In this document: piece by piece, positions 1-6,515 of the stretch
Position numbering within the stretch: the first letter of the stretch is position 1
Layout: each line of letters begins with the position of its first letter
DNA from: Calditrichaeota bacterium AABM5.125.24
GTDB lineage: Bacteria; Electryoneota; AABM5-125-24; Hatepunaeales; Hatepunaeaceae
NCBI GenBank assembly: GCA_002127415.1
Contig: MWJR01000136.1
Coordinates: 1 to 17,338 of the forward strand
Direction: 5' to 3'
Length of the DNA stretch: 17,338 nucleotides
Translations under genes and position numbers: made by a program
Notes under the pieces: generated by a model
Seen by the model: the letters and a program-made list of their open reading frames with translations, nothing else
Told to the model about the DNA's origin: nothing
The model's database searches: none

Positions 1-73
1 CATTGCGAGCGAAGCGAAGCAATCTCAACTGTTTATCGAAAAAGATTGCTTCGGCACTTCGTGCCTCGCAAAG
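1..73. repeat. Palindromic intergenic repeat, possibly cut by the window edge
   Basis: An imperfect inverted repeat. Positions 15-25 (CGAAGCAATCT) pair perfectly with 43-53, and 3-9 (TTGCGAG) pair with 65-71. The right arm carries an extra small hairpin, GCAC-TTC-GTGC, at 54-64. It resembles the dispersed CATTGCGAGCGAAGC... repeats seen between genes in many bacterial genomes. It may continue to the left of base 1. The rest of the stretch up to 145 is AT-rich, and I see no convincing promoter in it. Confidence 0.65.
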
Positions 74-145
74 ACAAATAATTACAATAACTTCAATAAG
101 TACTTAACGAAGTAGTGTTAATAAATCCTTTTCTAATCTAATCCT

Positions 146-793
146 ATGCGGCCTTCATACAGATTAGCAATCCTGTCAACGGTTTTCCTTATAACATCTG
201 CCGAGGTTTACGCCCTCCAGCCGAGCTCGGCCCTCAAGGCACTGAACAGGCATTACAAGAACGTCGAGTCGCTGCAGGCCGATTTTCGCGAGGTTTTCCA
301 GTGGGGACTCACCGGCGAGACCGTCATTCGGGAAGGCTCGCTGGTGGTGACAGACGACAACCGGTTCCGCATCGAGACCCCGGAGCAGCTCCTGGTCTCG
401 GACGGCCGGGATATCTACCGGTTCAACCGCGCTCTGCGCCAGGTTATCGTGGAACCGGTCAATTCAGGCGGCGCGCCGCCTCTGCCACGCAGGATACTGC
501 TCGACTTCACCGAAGGATTCAAGGCGGCGAAGATAGACAAAATGGCGGTAGCAGGAGAGGAGGGATACCGGTTGGACCTGGTCTCTAAAGACCCGGATGA
601 GGCGCTGCTCTCAGATGCGACACTATGGATCACTTCGGACGACTTGGTGGTTCACAGGCTGAAACTGGTCGACCTGAACGGGAACTCCACCACCTACTAC
701 CTTTCCAACATCCGCTTCGATCTGCCGGTTGATTCCACCGTCACCTCCTTCACCATCCCCGAAGGGGTCGAGCTGTTCGACCTGCACCAGTGA
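146..793 (+). CDS. lolA: LolA-like outer-membrane lipoprotein carrier protein
   Basis: A 215-residue periplasmic protein of the LolA/LolB-like fold. LolA accepts lipoproteins released by the LolCDE transporter and carries them through the periplasm to the outer membrane. A signal peptide fits residues 1-23 (hydrophobic core AILSTVFLITSA, then VYA before LQ). The mature start ALKALNRHYKNVESLQADF matches the usual LolA N-terminus, and RFRIETPEQLLVSDGRDIY is the conserved strand region (M/RF.W..P..Q.LVSDG..). The length fits the family. The ATG at 146 has no clear Shine-Dalgarno sequence. It is the first gene of a + strand run, 25 bp before the membrane protein gene. A related family (DUF4292 or another LolA-fold carrier) is possible, since identity to true LolA is modest by eye. 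The presence of LolA argues for a diderm cell. Confidence 0.8.
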   Translation: MRPSYRLAILSTVFLITSAEVYALQPSSALKALNRHYKNVESLQADFREVFQWGLTGETVIREGSLVVTDDNRFRIETPEQLLVSDGRDIYRFNRALRQVIVEPVNSGGAPPLPRRILLDFTEGFKAAKIDKMAVAGEEGYRLDLVSKDPDEALLSDATLWITSDDLVVHRLKLVDLNGNSTTYYLSNIRFDLPVDSTVTSFTIPEGVELFDLHQ

Positions 794-818
794 CTGCAAG
801 CCGACCGGATAGCCTGCT

Positions 819-1892
819 GTGAAGACGGGACGCATAGTTCCGGGGCTGGCAGTAAGTATCCTCTGCATATATTTTATCATATTCAAGCCCCGCCTGGGTC
901 CGATACTGGAAGGGGAGCTTTCGCTTTCCGGCGGGCTGTTCGGGCAGCTGCGGCTCAACTTCCGGCTGCTGTGGCAGTTGATACTGAAGGTTGAGCTGTG
1001 GCCGCTGGTGGTATGTCTGCTGATTACCCCGCTGCATGTCTTCGTTCGCTCGCACCGCTGGACACTGTTAGTGGCGTCGGTAGGCAAGCTGCGGCTGTTC
1101 GACAGCTTCAGTCTGCAGATGGTCGGCTATCTGGCAAACACGGTTCTGCCGTTCAGGGCAGGGGAGGTAATCAGGGGTGTGCTGCTCGCCGGACGGGCAA
1201 GGACCACGGTTCTGGCTGCGCTGGCAACGGTGGTTGTCGAACGGATACTTGATATATTAAGCCTGCTGGTGCTGGCCATCGTGATTGGGCTGCTCTACCC
1301 GTTTCCGGAACTGGTCAGGCGGACGGTGATGTCTCTGAGTGCGGTGGCAGCAGCAACGCTGCTCATAGCCATCTATCTTGTTGCGGCCCCCAGACCGCTC
1401 GGTGCGCTCCCCGGACGGCTCCTGAGGATCTTGCCTGAACGGCTGGAGAAGACCACACGGTTGGCAGTCGAGCGGTTCGCATCCGGGTTCGGAGCACTCC
1501 GTTCCATCAAGAGTTACCCGGTAGTGGGGCTGGAAACCTTGGTTCTCTGGCTGCTGTATGCCTTACAGAGCTTCCTGGTAATAGTGGCGTTTGGATTTCA
1601 CCGGGACTACCCCCTCATCGCCGCCTCACCACTGCTGGCCAGCTTCGTCATCCTGATAGTCAACACGGTGGGGATATCCGTGCCCTCTGCACCGGCCGGT
1701 ATCGGAACCTTCCACGCCATATGCATCTTCGGGCTGTCGCTGTTCGGGGTGGCGGTCGATCCCGCCGCCGGGTTCGCGCTGGTGATACACGCCATAACCA
1801 TTCTGTTCTTCCTCATCGGCGGTCTGCCTTTTATGTGGCGGGAAGGGCTGCAGCTCAGCGAGCTGAAGCGACTCGAAAACACCAGGGATTAG
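819..1892 (+). CDS. UPF0104 / LPG-synthase-type integral membrane protein (AglD/MprF-like)
   Basis: A 357-residue polytopic inner-membrane protein of the lysylphosphatidylglycerol synthetase TM-region (UPF0104) family, which includes MprF flippase domains and archaeal AglD. Family signatures visible are the N-terminal-half motif LANTVLPFRAGEVIRG and the C-terminal-half motif SVPSAPAGIGTFH. About eight hydrophobic segments are spread along the chain, including one near residues 8-22 and one ending near 340. There is no soluble aminoacyl-transferase domain, so lipid aminoacylation is unlikely; a transporter or flippase role is an inference. The start is GTG at 819, without a strong ribosome binding site. 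It lies 25 bp after lolA, and its stop is 3 bp before the ispE TTG, so co-transcription is likely. The specific substrate cannot be read from the sequence. Confidence 0.82.
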   Translation: MKTGRIVPGLAVSILCIYFIIFKPRLGPILEGELSLSGGLFGQLRLNFRLLWQLILKVELWPLVVCLLITPLHVFVRSHRWTLLVASVGKLRLFDSFSLQMVGYLANTVLPFRAGEVIRGVLLAGRARTTVLAALATVVVERILDILSLLVLAIVIGLLYPFPELVRRTVMSLSAVAAATLLIAIYLVAAPRPLGALPGRLLRILPERLEKTTRLAVERFASGFGALRSIKSYPVVGLETLVLWLLYALQSFLVIVAFGFHRDYPLIAASPLLASFVILIVNTVGISVPSAPAGIGTFHAICIFGLSLFGVAVDPAAGFALVIHAITILFFLIGGLPFMWREGLQLSELKRLENTRD

Positions 1893-1895
1893 CCG

Positions 1896-2747
1896 TTGAA
1901 GGGCCTGACGCTGGAAGCGTGTGCAAAGATCAACCTCGGGCTGAGGATACTCGGGCGTCATAGCGACGGCTACCACGAGCTGGTGACCATCTTTCAGCGG
2001 ATCTCACTGTGTGACAGGATCACCCTCGAGCCGGTATCCGGGGAGGTGGAATATACGGGGCCGAGGTTGACCGAAGAGCCGTCAGAGAACCTGTGCGTTA
2101 AAGGAGCGGAGGTCTTCCGTCGCATATTCGACCCTAATTTCGGGGTGCGCATCAGACTCGACAAGCAGATCCCCGCCGGAGCCGGACTGGGAGGAGGCAG
2201 CGGCGACGCTGCCACGACACTGATCGGTATGGCCAGGCTGTTCGATATCCCGCTCGATGACCAGCGGCTATACTCTGCGGCGGTTGCAATCGGAGCCGAC
2301 GTTCCCTTCTTTTTGTCGGGTCGGTCTTCAGCCCTGGGACGAGGAAGGGGGGAAATCCTTTCCGACTCTCCCGGCCTAAACCCGGAGCAAAGGATACTGA
2401 TTGTCTGGCCCGGATTTGCGGTTTCGACAGATTGGGCTTATGGAAAGATTGACGATAACTTGACTTTTACAAAAAATAGTAATAGTATTATTGATTGCGA
2501 ATTTTCATCTTATTCGGGTGGGTTGCCCACGGCGATGATGACCAACGATTTTGAGGGTCCTGTCTTTGCAACTCACCCTGAGCTGGCCGGTGCTCGCGAC
2601 CGACTGCTGGTCGAGGGAGCCGTATATGCTGGGCTGTGCGGTAGTGGATCCGCGCTATTTGGGGTCTTTGACGGCGAGGCTCCAACCCGGGCAGCTGCGC
2701 TGGGGTGGAATTCGCCCTGGCAAAGCTTCGTTTGCCGTCCTTGTTAA
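1896..2747 (+). CDS. ispE: 4-diphosphocytidyl-2-C-methyl-D-erythritol kinase
   Basis: A GHMP kinase of the non-mevalonate (MEP) isoprenoid pathway. It phosphorylates CDP-methylerythritol with ATP in the cytoplasm. The N-terminal AKINLGL (Lys11), the glycine-rich ATP loop PAGAGLGGGSGDAATTL starting at Pro93, GADVPFFL with Asp135 as likely catalytic base, and the C-terminal GHMP motif GLCGSGSALFGVF are all present. Length 283 is normal. The start is TTG at 1896, with AGGGA at 1884-1888 inside the end of the preceding gene, 7 bases away. The segment around 2455-2515 (residues KNSNSIIDCEFSS) is strikingly AT-rich inside a GC-rich gene and looks like a locally variable insertion. The C-terminal tail is short and ends in Cys. 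The next gene, spoVG, starts 37 bp downstream. Confidence 0.93.
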   Translation: MKGLTLEACAKINLGLRILGRHSDGYHELVTIFQRISLCDRITLEPVSGEVEYTGPRLTEEPSENLCVKGAEVFRRIFDPNFGVRIRLDKQIPAGAGLGGGSGDAATTLIGMARLFDIPLDDQRLYSAAVAIGADVPFFLSGRSSALGRGRGEILSDSPGLNPEQRILIVWPGFAVSTDWAYGKIDDNLTFTKNSNSIIDCEFSSYSGGLPTAMMTNDFEGPVFATHPELAGARDRLLVEGAVYAGLCGSGSALFGVFDGEAPTRAAALGWNSPWQSFVCRPC

Positions 2748-2784
2748 TAAGGTACCCGGAAGGATTAAGGCAGCGAGAGGAGCG

Positions 2785-3072
2785 ATGGAGATCACAGAGA
2801 TTAACATCAACATCCGCGACGAAGAGAAGCTGAAGGCGTTTGTGAACATCACCTTCGACGATGTCTTCGTGGTGCGAGGTCTGAAGGTCATTCAGGGGAA
2901 TACCGGACTGTTTGTCTGTATGCCTTCACGTAAGATGAAGGATGGCGATTACAAGGATATCGCACATCCGATCAGCAACGAGTTCCGGCAGAAGCTGGAG
3001 AAGCTGATACTGGACGAGTATCATCGGCTCCTGGAGAAGGAGCGGGAGGGGGGGACCGACGAAAGCGCCTGA
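2785..3072 (+). CDS. spoVG: SpoVG-family regulator
   Basis: A 95-residue SpoVG protein, a small nucleic-acid-binding regulator found well outside spore formers. The signature MEITEINI, AFVNITFDDVFVVRGLKVI, GLFVCMPSRKMKDG and DIAHPI covers the whole family core. The start is set at the ATG at 2785 because MEITEINI is the conserved N-terminus and GAGAGGAG lies just before it (2775-2782). The reading frame stays open further upstream, but that stretch lies over the end of ispE in another frame and is not family sequence. A C-terminal helix rich in Glu/Lys ends in GGTDESA. The next feature, tRNA-Gln, begins 5 bp after the stop. The order ispE-spoVG-(tRNA-Gln)-prs-ctc-pth is a recurring arrangement, so this gene belongs to a conserved housekeeping block. 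Confidence 0.95.
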   Translation: MEITEININIRDEEKLKAFVNITFDDVFVVRGLKVIQGNTGLFVCMPSRKMKDGDYKDIAHPISNEFRQKLEKLILDEYHRLLEKEREGGTDESA

Positions 3073-3077
3073 GACAT

Positions 3078-3149
3078 TGGGGCGTAGCCAAGTGGCAAGG
3101 CACGGGGTTTTGGTCCCCGCATTCGGAGGTTCGAATCCTTCCGCCCCAG
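3078..3149 (+). tRNA. tRNA-Gln (anticodon TTG)
   Basis: A complete cloverleaf. The acceptor stem TGGGGCG (3078-3084) pairs with CGCCCCA (3142-3148), with G at the discriminator position. The anticodon stem CGGGG (3103-3107) pairs with CCCCG (3115-3119) around the loop TTTTGGT, which gives anticodon TTG at 3110-3112 for Gln codon CAA. The T arm GGAGG-TTCGAAT-CCTTC is standard. CCA is not encoded (the gene is followed by CCG), so it must be added after transcription. It lies between spoVG and prs, probably in the same transcript. Confidence 0.97.
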
Positions 3150-3185
3150 CCGTATAGATCTTCGTTTCACCTACACGGGTCTGAT

Positions 3186-4112
3186 ATGAAGCTCTTCAGC
3201 GGTTCGGCTCACCCCGAGCTGGCCGAAAAGATAGCATCCTTTCTGGGGATGGAGGTCGGACGGATCGAGTGTCGGCGCTTCTCCGACGGGGAGTTCTGGG
3301 TCATGTATCATGAGAACATCCGCGGCAAGGATATCTTTCTGGTGCAGCCGACCCATCCTCCGGCAGATCACCTAATGGAGCTGCTGATTATGATCGACGC
3401 AGCCCGCAGGGCCTCGGCAGCCCGGATAACGGCTGTCATCCCTTACTTCTGTTACGCACGGCAGGACCGGAAGGACAAGCCGCGAGTGGCTATCACCGCC
3501 AGGCTGATCGCCAACCTGCTGACGGCTGCCTCTGCCGACAGGATCCTGACTATGGACCTGCACACCCCGCAATTGCAGGGGTTCTTCGACATCCCGGTCG
3601 ATCACCTCTACTCATCATACGTCTTCGCGGACCACTTCCAGCGCCTGAACGGACAGGACCTGGTGGTGGTATCCCCCGATGTGGGCGGAATCGCTATGGC
3701 CAGGGCTTACGCCCAGCGACTCGGCGCAGGTCTGGCCTTCATCGACAAGCGACGAGCCAAGCCCAACGAGGCCGAGGTGATGAATATTATCGGCGAGGTG
3801 ACCGGAAAGACCATACTCATCATCGATGATATGGTTGACACCGCCGGGACGCTGCAGAAGGCGGTCCAACGCTTGAGGGAGTTGGAGTGCGGGGCGGTTC
3901 ATATCGCCTGCACCCACCCCATCCTGTCGGGACCGGCTGTCGAACGGATTAAGGAGCTCCAGGTGGAGGAGTTCATCGTCACGGACACGGTTCCGCTGCA
4001 CGACGCGGCCAGAGAGAGCCGGCTGTTCACGGTCATCTCGACCGCCTCCGTGTTCGGCGAGGCGATCCGGCGCATTCACTACGGAGAATCCCTCAGCGTT
4101 CTGTTCATCTGA
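3186..4112 (+). CDS. prs: Ribose-phosphate pyrophosphokinase (PRPP synthetase)
   Basis: A 308-residue class I PRPP synthetase. It makes phosphoribosyl pyrophosphate from ribose 5-phosphate and ATP for nucleotide, histidine, tryptophan and NAD synthesis. Visible motifs are FSDGE (32-36), the RQDRK catalytic flexible-loop sequence (92-96), MDLHTPQLQGFF, SPDVGG, and the PRPP-binding loop DDMVDTAGT (214-222). The C-terminal HYGESLSVLFI is the family ending. Length is typical, slightly short at the N-terminus. The start is ATG at 3186, with no strong Shine-Dalgarno sequence. It lies 36 bp after tRNA-Gln. An intergenic gap of about 135 bp with repeats follows before rplY. Confidence 0.97.
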   Translation: MKLFSGSAHPELAEKIASFLGMEVGRIECRRFSDGEFWVMYHENIRGKDIFLVQPTHPPADHLMELLIMIDAARRASAARITAVIPYFCYARQDRKDKPRVAITARLIANLLTAASADRILTMDLHTPQLQGFFDIPVDHLYSSYVFADHFQRLNGQDLVVVSPDVGGIAMARAYAQRLGAGLAFIDKRRAKPNEAEVMNIIGEVTGKTILIIDDMVDTAGTLQKAVQRLRELECGAVHIACTHPILSGPAVERIKELQVEEFIVTDTVPLHDAARESRLFTVISTASVFGEAIRRIHYGESLSVLFI

Positions 4113-4189
4113 TCTCATAATTGAAAAAAAGAATCTCACGCAAAGGCGCAGAGACGCAAGGATATTTTACAAAACATTCATTGTGGGTT

Positions 4190-4216
4190 TGTTGTCAAAC
4201 GAGACGTTTGACAACA
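4190..4216. repeat. Perfect 12-bp-stem hairpin with triloop, between prs and rplY
   Basis: TGTTGTCAAACG (4190-4201) is followed by loop AGA and then its exact reverse complement (4205-4216). No T-run follows, so it is not an ordinary intrinsic terminator. Just upstream, 4131-4162 contains CTCACGCAAAGGCGCAGAGA, a sequence type common as dispersed intergenic repeats. The hairpin could be a mobile palindrome or a processing or attenuation element in the prs-rplY gap. Confidence 0.7.
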
Positions 4217-4248
4217 CCTATGAAAGTGAAACAGCAGGTCAATAGTTG

Positions 4249-4953
4249 ATGGAAGATAACCTATTAACGGCATTGCCTCGGAAGGAGAGCGGCAAGGGGG
4301 TCGCCAGGCAGATCAGACGTCAGGGGCGTGTTCCCGGCGTGTTTTACTACCGCGGCGATGAGAACGTGCCGATGTCTGTGAGTCTGTCAGAGCTGAACCG
4401 GCTGCTGCGCAGTCGTCACAGCCTGATCAAGGTCGAGTTGGAGGGTCAGGAGCCGCGGGAGTGTATTATCCGCGAGCTTCAGCGTGACCCGTTGGACGAC
4501 ACCATCCTTCACGTGGACCTGATGGGGATAAAGCACGGTCAGAAGCTGACCGTATCGATTCCGGTGCGGCTGGTGGAGATGCCGGTGGGGGTCAAGACCG
4601 GAGGCGGCATACTGGAATACGGCCTGCCGGAATTGAAGATCGAATGCCTGCCCAAAGATATACAGGCCGTGATCGAGGTGGATGTGAGCGAGCTGAATAT
4701 CGGTCAGTCAATCCACGTGAGCGATCTCGAGTTTCCCGCCCTAAAATTCCTCGACGACCCGCAGACAGCAGTGGCGACGGTTGTTCCTCCGACGGTGGTG
4801 CGTGAAGTGGTTGAGGAAGTGGAAGAGGAGGTAGAGGCAGAGGAAGCTGAAGCGCCTGAAGAGAAGGAAAAACATGAGAAGGGGGAGGCTCCCAGGAAGG
4901 GTGAAGCTCACGAAAAGGGTGGCGCCCCTGAAAAGGGTAAGGGCAAGGGATAG
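4249..4953 (+). CDS. rplY: Large ribosomal subunit protein bL25, CTC/TL5 type, with charged tail
   Basis: The 5S-rRNA-binding protein bL25 in its long form (general stress protein CTC), 234 residues. The N-terminal L25 domain (about 1-90) shows GKGVARQIRRQGRVPGVFY, ending near DTILHVDLM. The C-terminal TL5 beta domain (about 95-185) contains IPVRLVEMPVGVKTGGGILE and ECLPKDIQAVIEVDVSELNIG. Residues beyond about 188 form an extended tail, first Glu-rich and then Lys/Gly/Glu-rich with near-repeats of KGEAP/KGGAP. The start is the ATG at 4249; an in-frame TTG directly precedes it at 4246, and a stop at 4243-4245 rules out anything longer. It is followed by pth 31 bp downstream, a common pairing. 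Confidence 0.94.
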   Translation: MEDNLLTALPRKESGKGVARQIRRQGRVPGVFYYRGDENVPMSVSLSELNRLLRSRHSLIKVELEGQEPRECIIRELQRDPLDDTILHVDLMGIKHGQKLTVSIPVRLVEMPVGVKTGGGILEYGLPELKIECLPKDIQAVIEVDVSELNIGQSIHVSDLEFPALKFLDDPQTAVATVVPPTVVREVVEEVEEEVEAEEAEAPEEKEKHEKGEAPRKGEAHEKGGAPEKGKGKG

Positions 4954-4984
4954 ACCACTGCTGATCCTTAATTCGGAGTGAACC

Positions 4985-5557
4985 TTGCGGCTCATTGTGG
5001 GGCTGGGTAATCCCGGCCGCCGCTACCGGGATACCTGGCACAATCTGGGAGCCCGAACTGTAGAAGAGCTGGCCCGCCGCCGGGGTGTCGCTCTTAAACC
5101 CGGCAGGGGTCAGTTTTTTATGGCAGAATATGCCGGTTCAGGCGGGGAGGTCAACCTGATGATTCCCACCTCTTATATGAACCGTTCGGGCGGGCCGGTG
5201 GTGGAATGGATGAACTATCACAGGCTCGAACCGGCCGACATAATGGTCATCTTCGATGACCACGACCTGCCGTTGGGGCGCATCAGGCTTAGGCCGTCCG
5301 GTTCGTCGGGCGGGCATCGGGGGATGGATGACATCATCTGGCTGCTGGAGTCGGATCAGTTCCCACGGCTGCGTGTCGGGATAAAGGTGGATAGCGAACA
5401 CCCCGAATTGACTGATCAGGTCCTGTCAAAGATACCCCGATTGCAGAGAGGTATAGTTGACGAGGTTGTCGCAACAGCCGCAGATGCAGTTGAGACGACT
5501 TTAGAAGAGGGGATTGATATGGCTCAGGCCAGGTTCAATGGTATAATAATCGAGTGA
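4985..5557 (+). CDS. pth: Peptidyl-tRNA hydrolase
   Basis: A 190-residue bacterial Pth, which hydrolyses peptidyl-tRNA released by stalled ribosomes. It has the GLGNPG loop (6-11), catalytic His19 in DTWHN, Asn66 in SYMNRSG, and Asp91 in FDDHDLPLGRIR at the position of the usual catalytic Asp of HDELDLP. Two normally strict spots differ: GHNG is GHRG, replacing an Asn that contacts substrate, and YMNLSG is YMNRSG. The start is TTG at 4985, preceded by GGAG (4975-4978) with a 6-base spacer; MRLIVGLGNPG is the expected N-terminus. The gene closes the first + strand run. About 250 bp of non-coding sequence follows before rpsF. Confidence 0.94.
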   Translation: MRLIVGLGNPGRRYRDTWHNLGARTVEELARRRGVALKPGRGQFFMAEYAGSGGEVNLMIPTSYMNRSGGPVVEWMNYHRLEPADIMVIFDDHDLPLGRIRLRPSGSSGGHRGMDDIIWLLESDQFPRLRVGIKVDSEHPELTDQVLSKIPRLQRGIVDEVVATAADAVETTLEEGIDMAQARFNGIIIE

Positions 5558-5624
5558 TATCGCAATGTTAAGCCTGAAGCTAATTAAAAGGTATAAGAGA
5601 ACTGCCGGTTTGCTGTAATCATAC

Positions 5625-5654
5625 TTGTTTTACCCGGCCTCGCGGTGTTATATT
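5625..5654 (+). promoter_or_regulatory. Candidate sigma-70-type promoter for the rpsF operon
   Basis: TTGTTT (5625-5630) and TATATT (5649-5654) are separated by 18 bases in an otherwise gene-free gap. Transcription would start near 5661 and leave a leader of about 145 nt before rpsF, which suits a regulated ribosomal-protein operon. Called by eye from the consensus only. Confidence 0.5.
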
Positions 5655-5677
5655 AATATGGAGTCGAGTGGCGCCGA

Positions 5678-5693
5678 TCCGGCAGCTGCCGGA
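5678..5693. promoter_or_regulatory. Perfect 16-bp palindrome in the rpsF leader
   Basis: TCCGGCAGCTGCCGGA is its own reverse complement with no spacer, centred about 25 bp downstream of the predicted start of transcription. It could be an operator for a dimeric regulator or part of a leader RNA stem. Nothing else here identifies a binding protein. Confidence 0.4.
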
Positions 5694-5760
5694 CGGAATT
5701 AACGCGCACAAGGCGCTATACTACCCACTGAGCGGTTTTCAGTATAAACAGGTAACTCCT

Positions 5761-5802
5761 CCCCCGTTCACAGAAAACGGGGGCGTCACAAGACCAAAGG
5801 GG
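5761..5802 (+). promoter_or_regulatory. Leader hairpin and ribosome binding site of rpsF
   Basis: CCCCCGTT (5761-5768) pairs with AACGGGGG (5776-5783) around a 7-base loop. The Shine-Dalgarno AAAGGGG (5796-5802) follows, 5 bases before the ATG. The same C-run, preceded by CTCCT, could alternatively pair with the Shine-Dalgarno GGGG, so two exclusive structures are possible. In many bacteria the rpsF leader is bound by the S6:S18 complex through a CCG-containing structure. Whether this leader matches that motif needs a covariance-model search. Confidence 0.4.
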
Positions 5803-5807
5803 TCCCG

Positions 5808-6512
5808 ATGAAGCGTTACGAACTGATGTTCGTCATCAATCCGTCCCAGGAGGAGGGGATTGATGACGTTAAGAAAAGGATTGAGGGGATAATCACCGGT
5901 CGTGAAGGGACGGTGGTGTCCTTCGATAAACTCGGCAAGAAGCGCCTTTCTTACCCTATCGCCAAGCAGCTTTACGGCATTTACTTCCTGGTCAACTTCA
6001 AGGGGGACGGCCGGATCGTCCAGGCGCTGGACTACTTCCTGCGGCTCAATCCGTCCGTTCTCAGACACATCATCCTCAGCTTCACCGATAAACAGCTTCA
6101 ACTGAAGGAACTTACCGAACGCATCCAGCAGGAGGAGGTCGAGCGGATGCGTCGTGGTGGTCGTCCATTGGAGACGCCGAAGGAGAAGAAGCCCGTTCCG
6201 GATGTGAAGGAGGCAGAACTGCCGGCTGTCATACAGGGTGAAGAGGCGCCTGAAGTCGAACCGACCCCATCAATCACGGAAGATATAAAGCCCGAATCGG
6301 TCGAGACGGTTGAGGTTATAGCTGAAACAGCCCCACCTGCAGAGAGCGAGCCGTCCGAAGCCAAGCCGGCAGCTACCGGACATGCTGTCGAGGGTGAACC
6401 AGCTGAGGTCCAGTCCGCCAACCAGCAGACTCAACCCGTCGAGGATGAGCCTGTCGATGAGAAATCCGAGACTGTTAATATAGACGAATCAAACGAAAAA
6501 ACAGTGGAGTGA
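5808..6512 (+). CDS. rpsF: Small ribosomal subunit protein bS6 with long acidic tail
   Basis: Residues 1 to about 97 are a normal S6 domain (MKRYELMFVINPSQEE, then KKRLSYPIAKQLYGIYFLVNF, then NPSVLRHIILSF). S6 binds 16S rRNA as a heterodimer with S18, encoded two genes downstream. After a short basic stretch (EEVERMRRGGRP) comes a tail of about 120 residues, rich in Glu, Pro, Ala and Val, with no hydrophobic core and probably disordered. Typical S6 is near 100-140 residues, so 234 is unusually long. The tail has a continuous reading frame with normal codon use, and the stop sits 3 bp before ssb, so it does not look like a frameshift artefact. The ATG at 5808 has the strong AAAGGGG ribosome site. 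Confidence 0.95.
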   Translation: MKRYELMFVINPSQEEGIDDVKKRIEGIITGREGTVVSFDKLGKKRLSYPIAKQLYGIYFLVNFKGDGRIVQALDYFLRLNPSVLRHIILSFTDKQLQLKELTERIQQEEVERMRRGGRPLETPKEKKPVPDVKEAELPAVIQGEEAPEVEPTPSITEDIKPESVETVEVIAETAPPAESEPSEAKPAATGHAVEGEPAEVQSANQQTQPVEDEPVDEKSETVNIDESNEKTVE

Positions 6513-6515
6513 GAA

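Noticed and set aside
2551..2784. N-terminal extension of spoVG by 78 codons
   Set aside because: It overlaps the end of ispE in another frame; SpoVG proteins start at MEITEINI, which has a strong ribosome site at 2775-2782.
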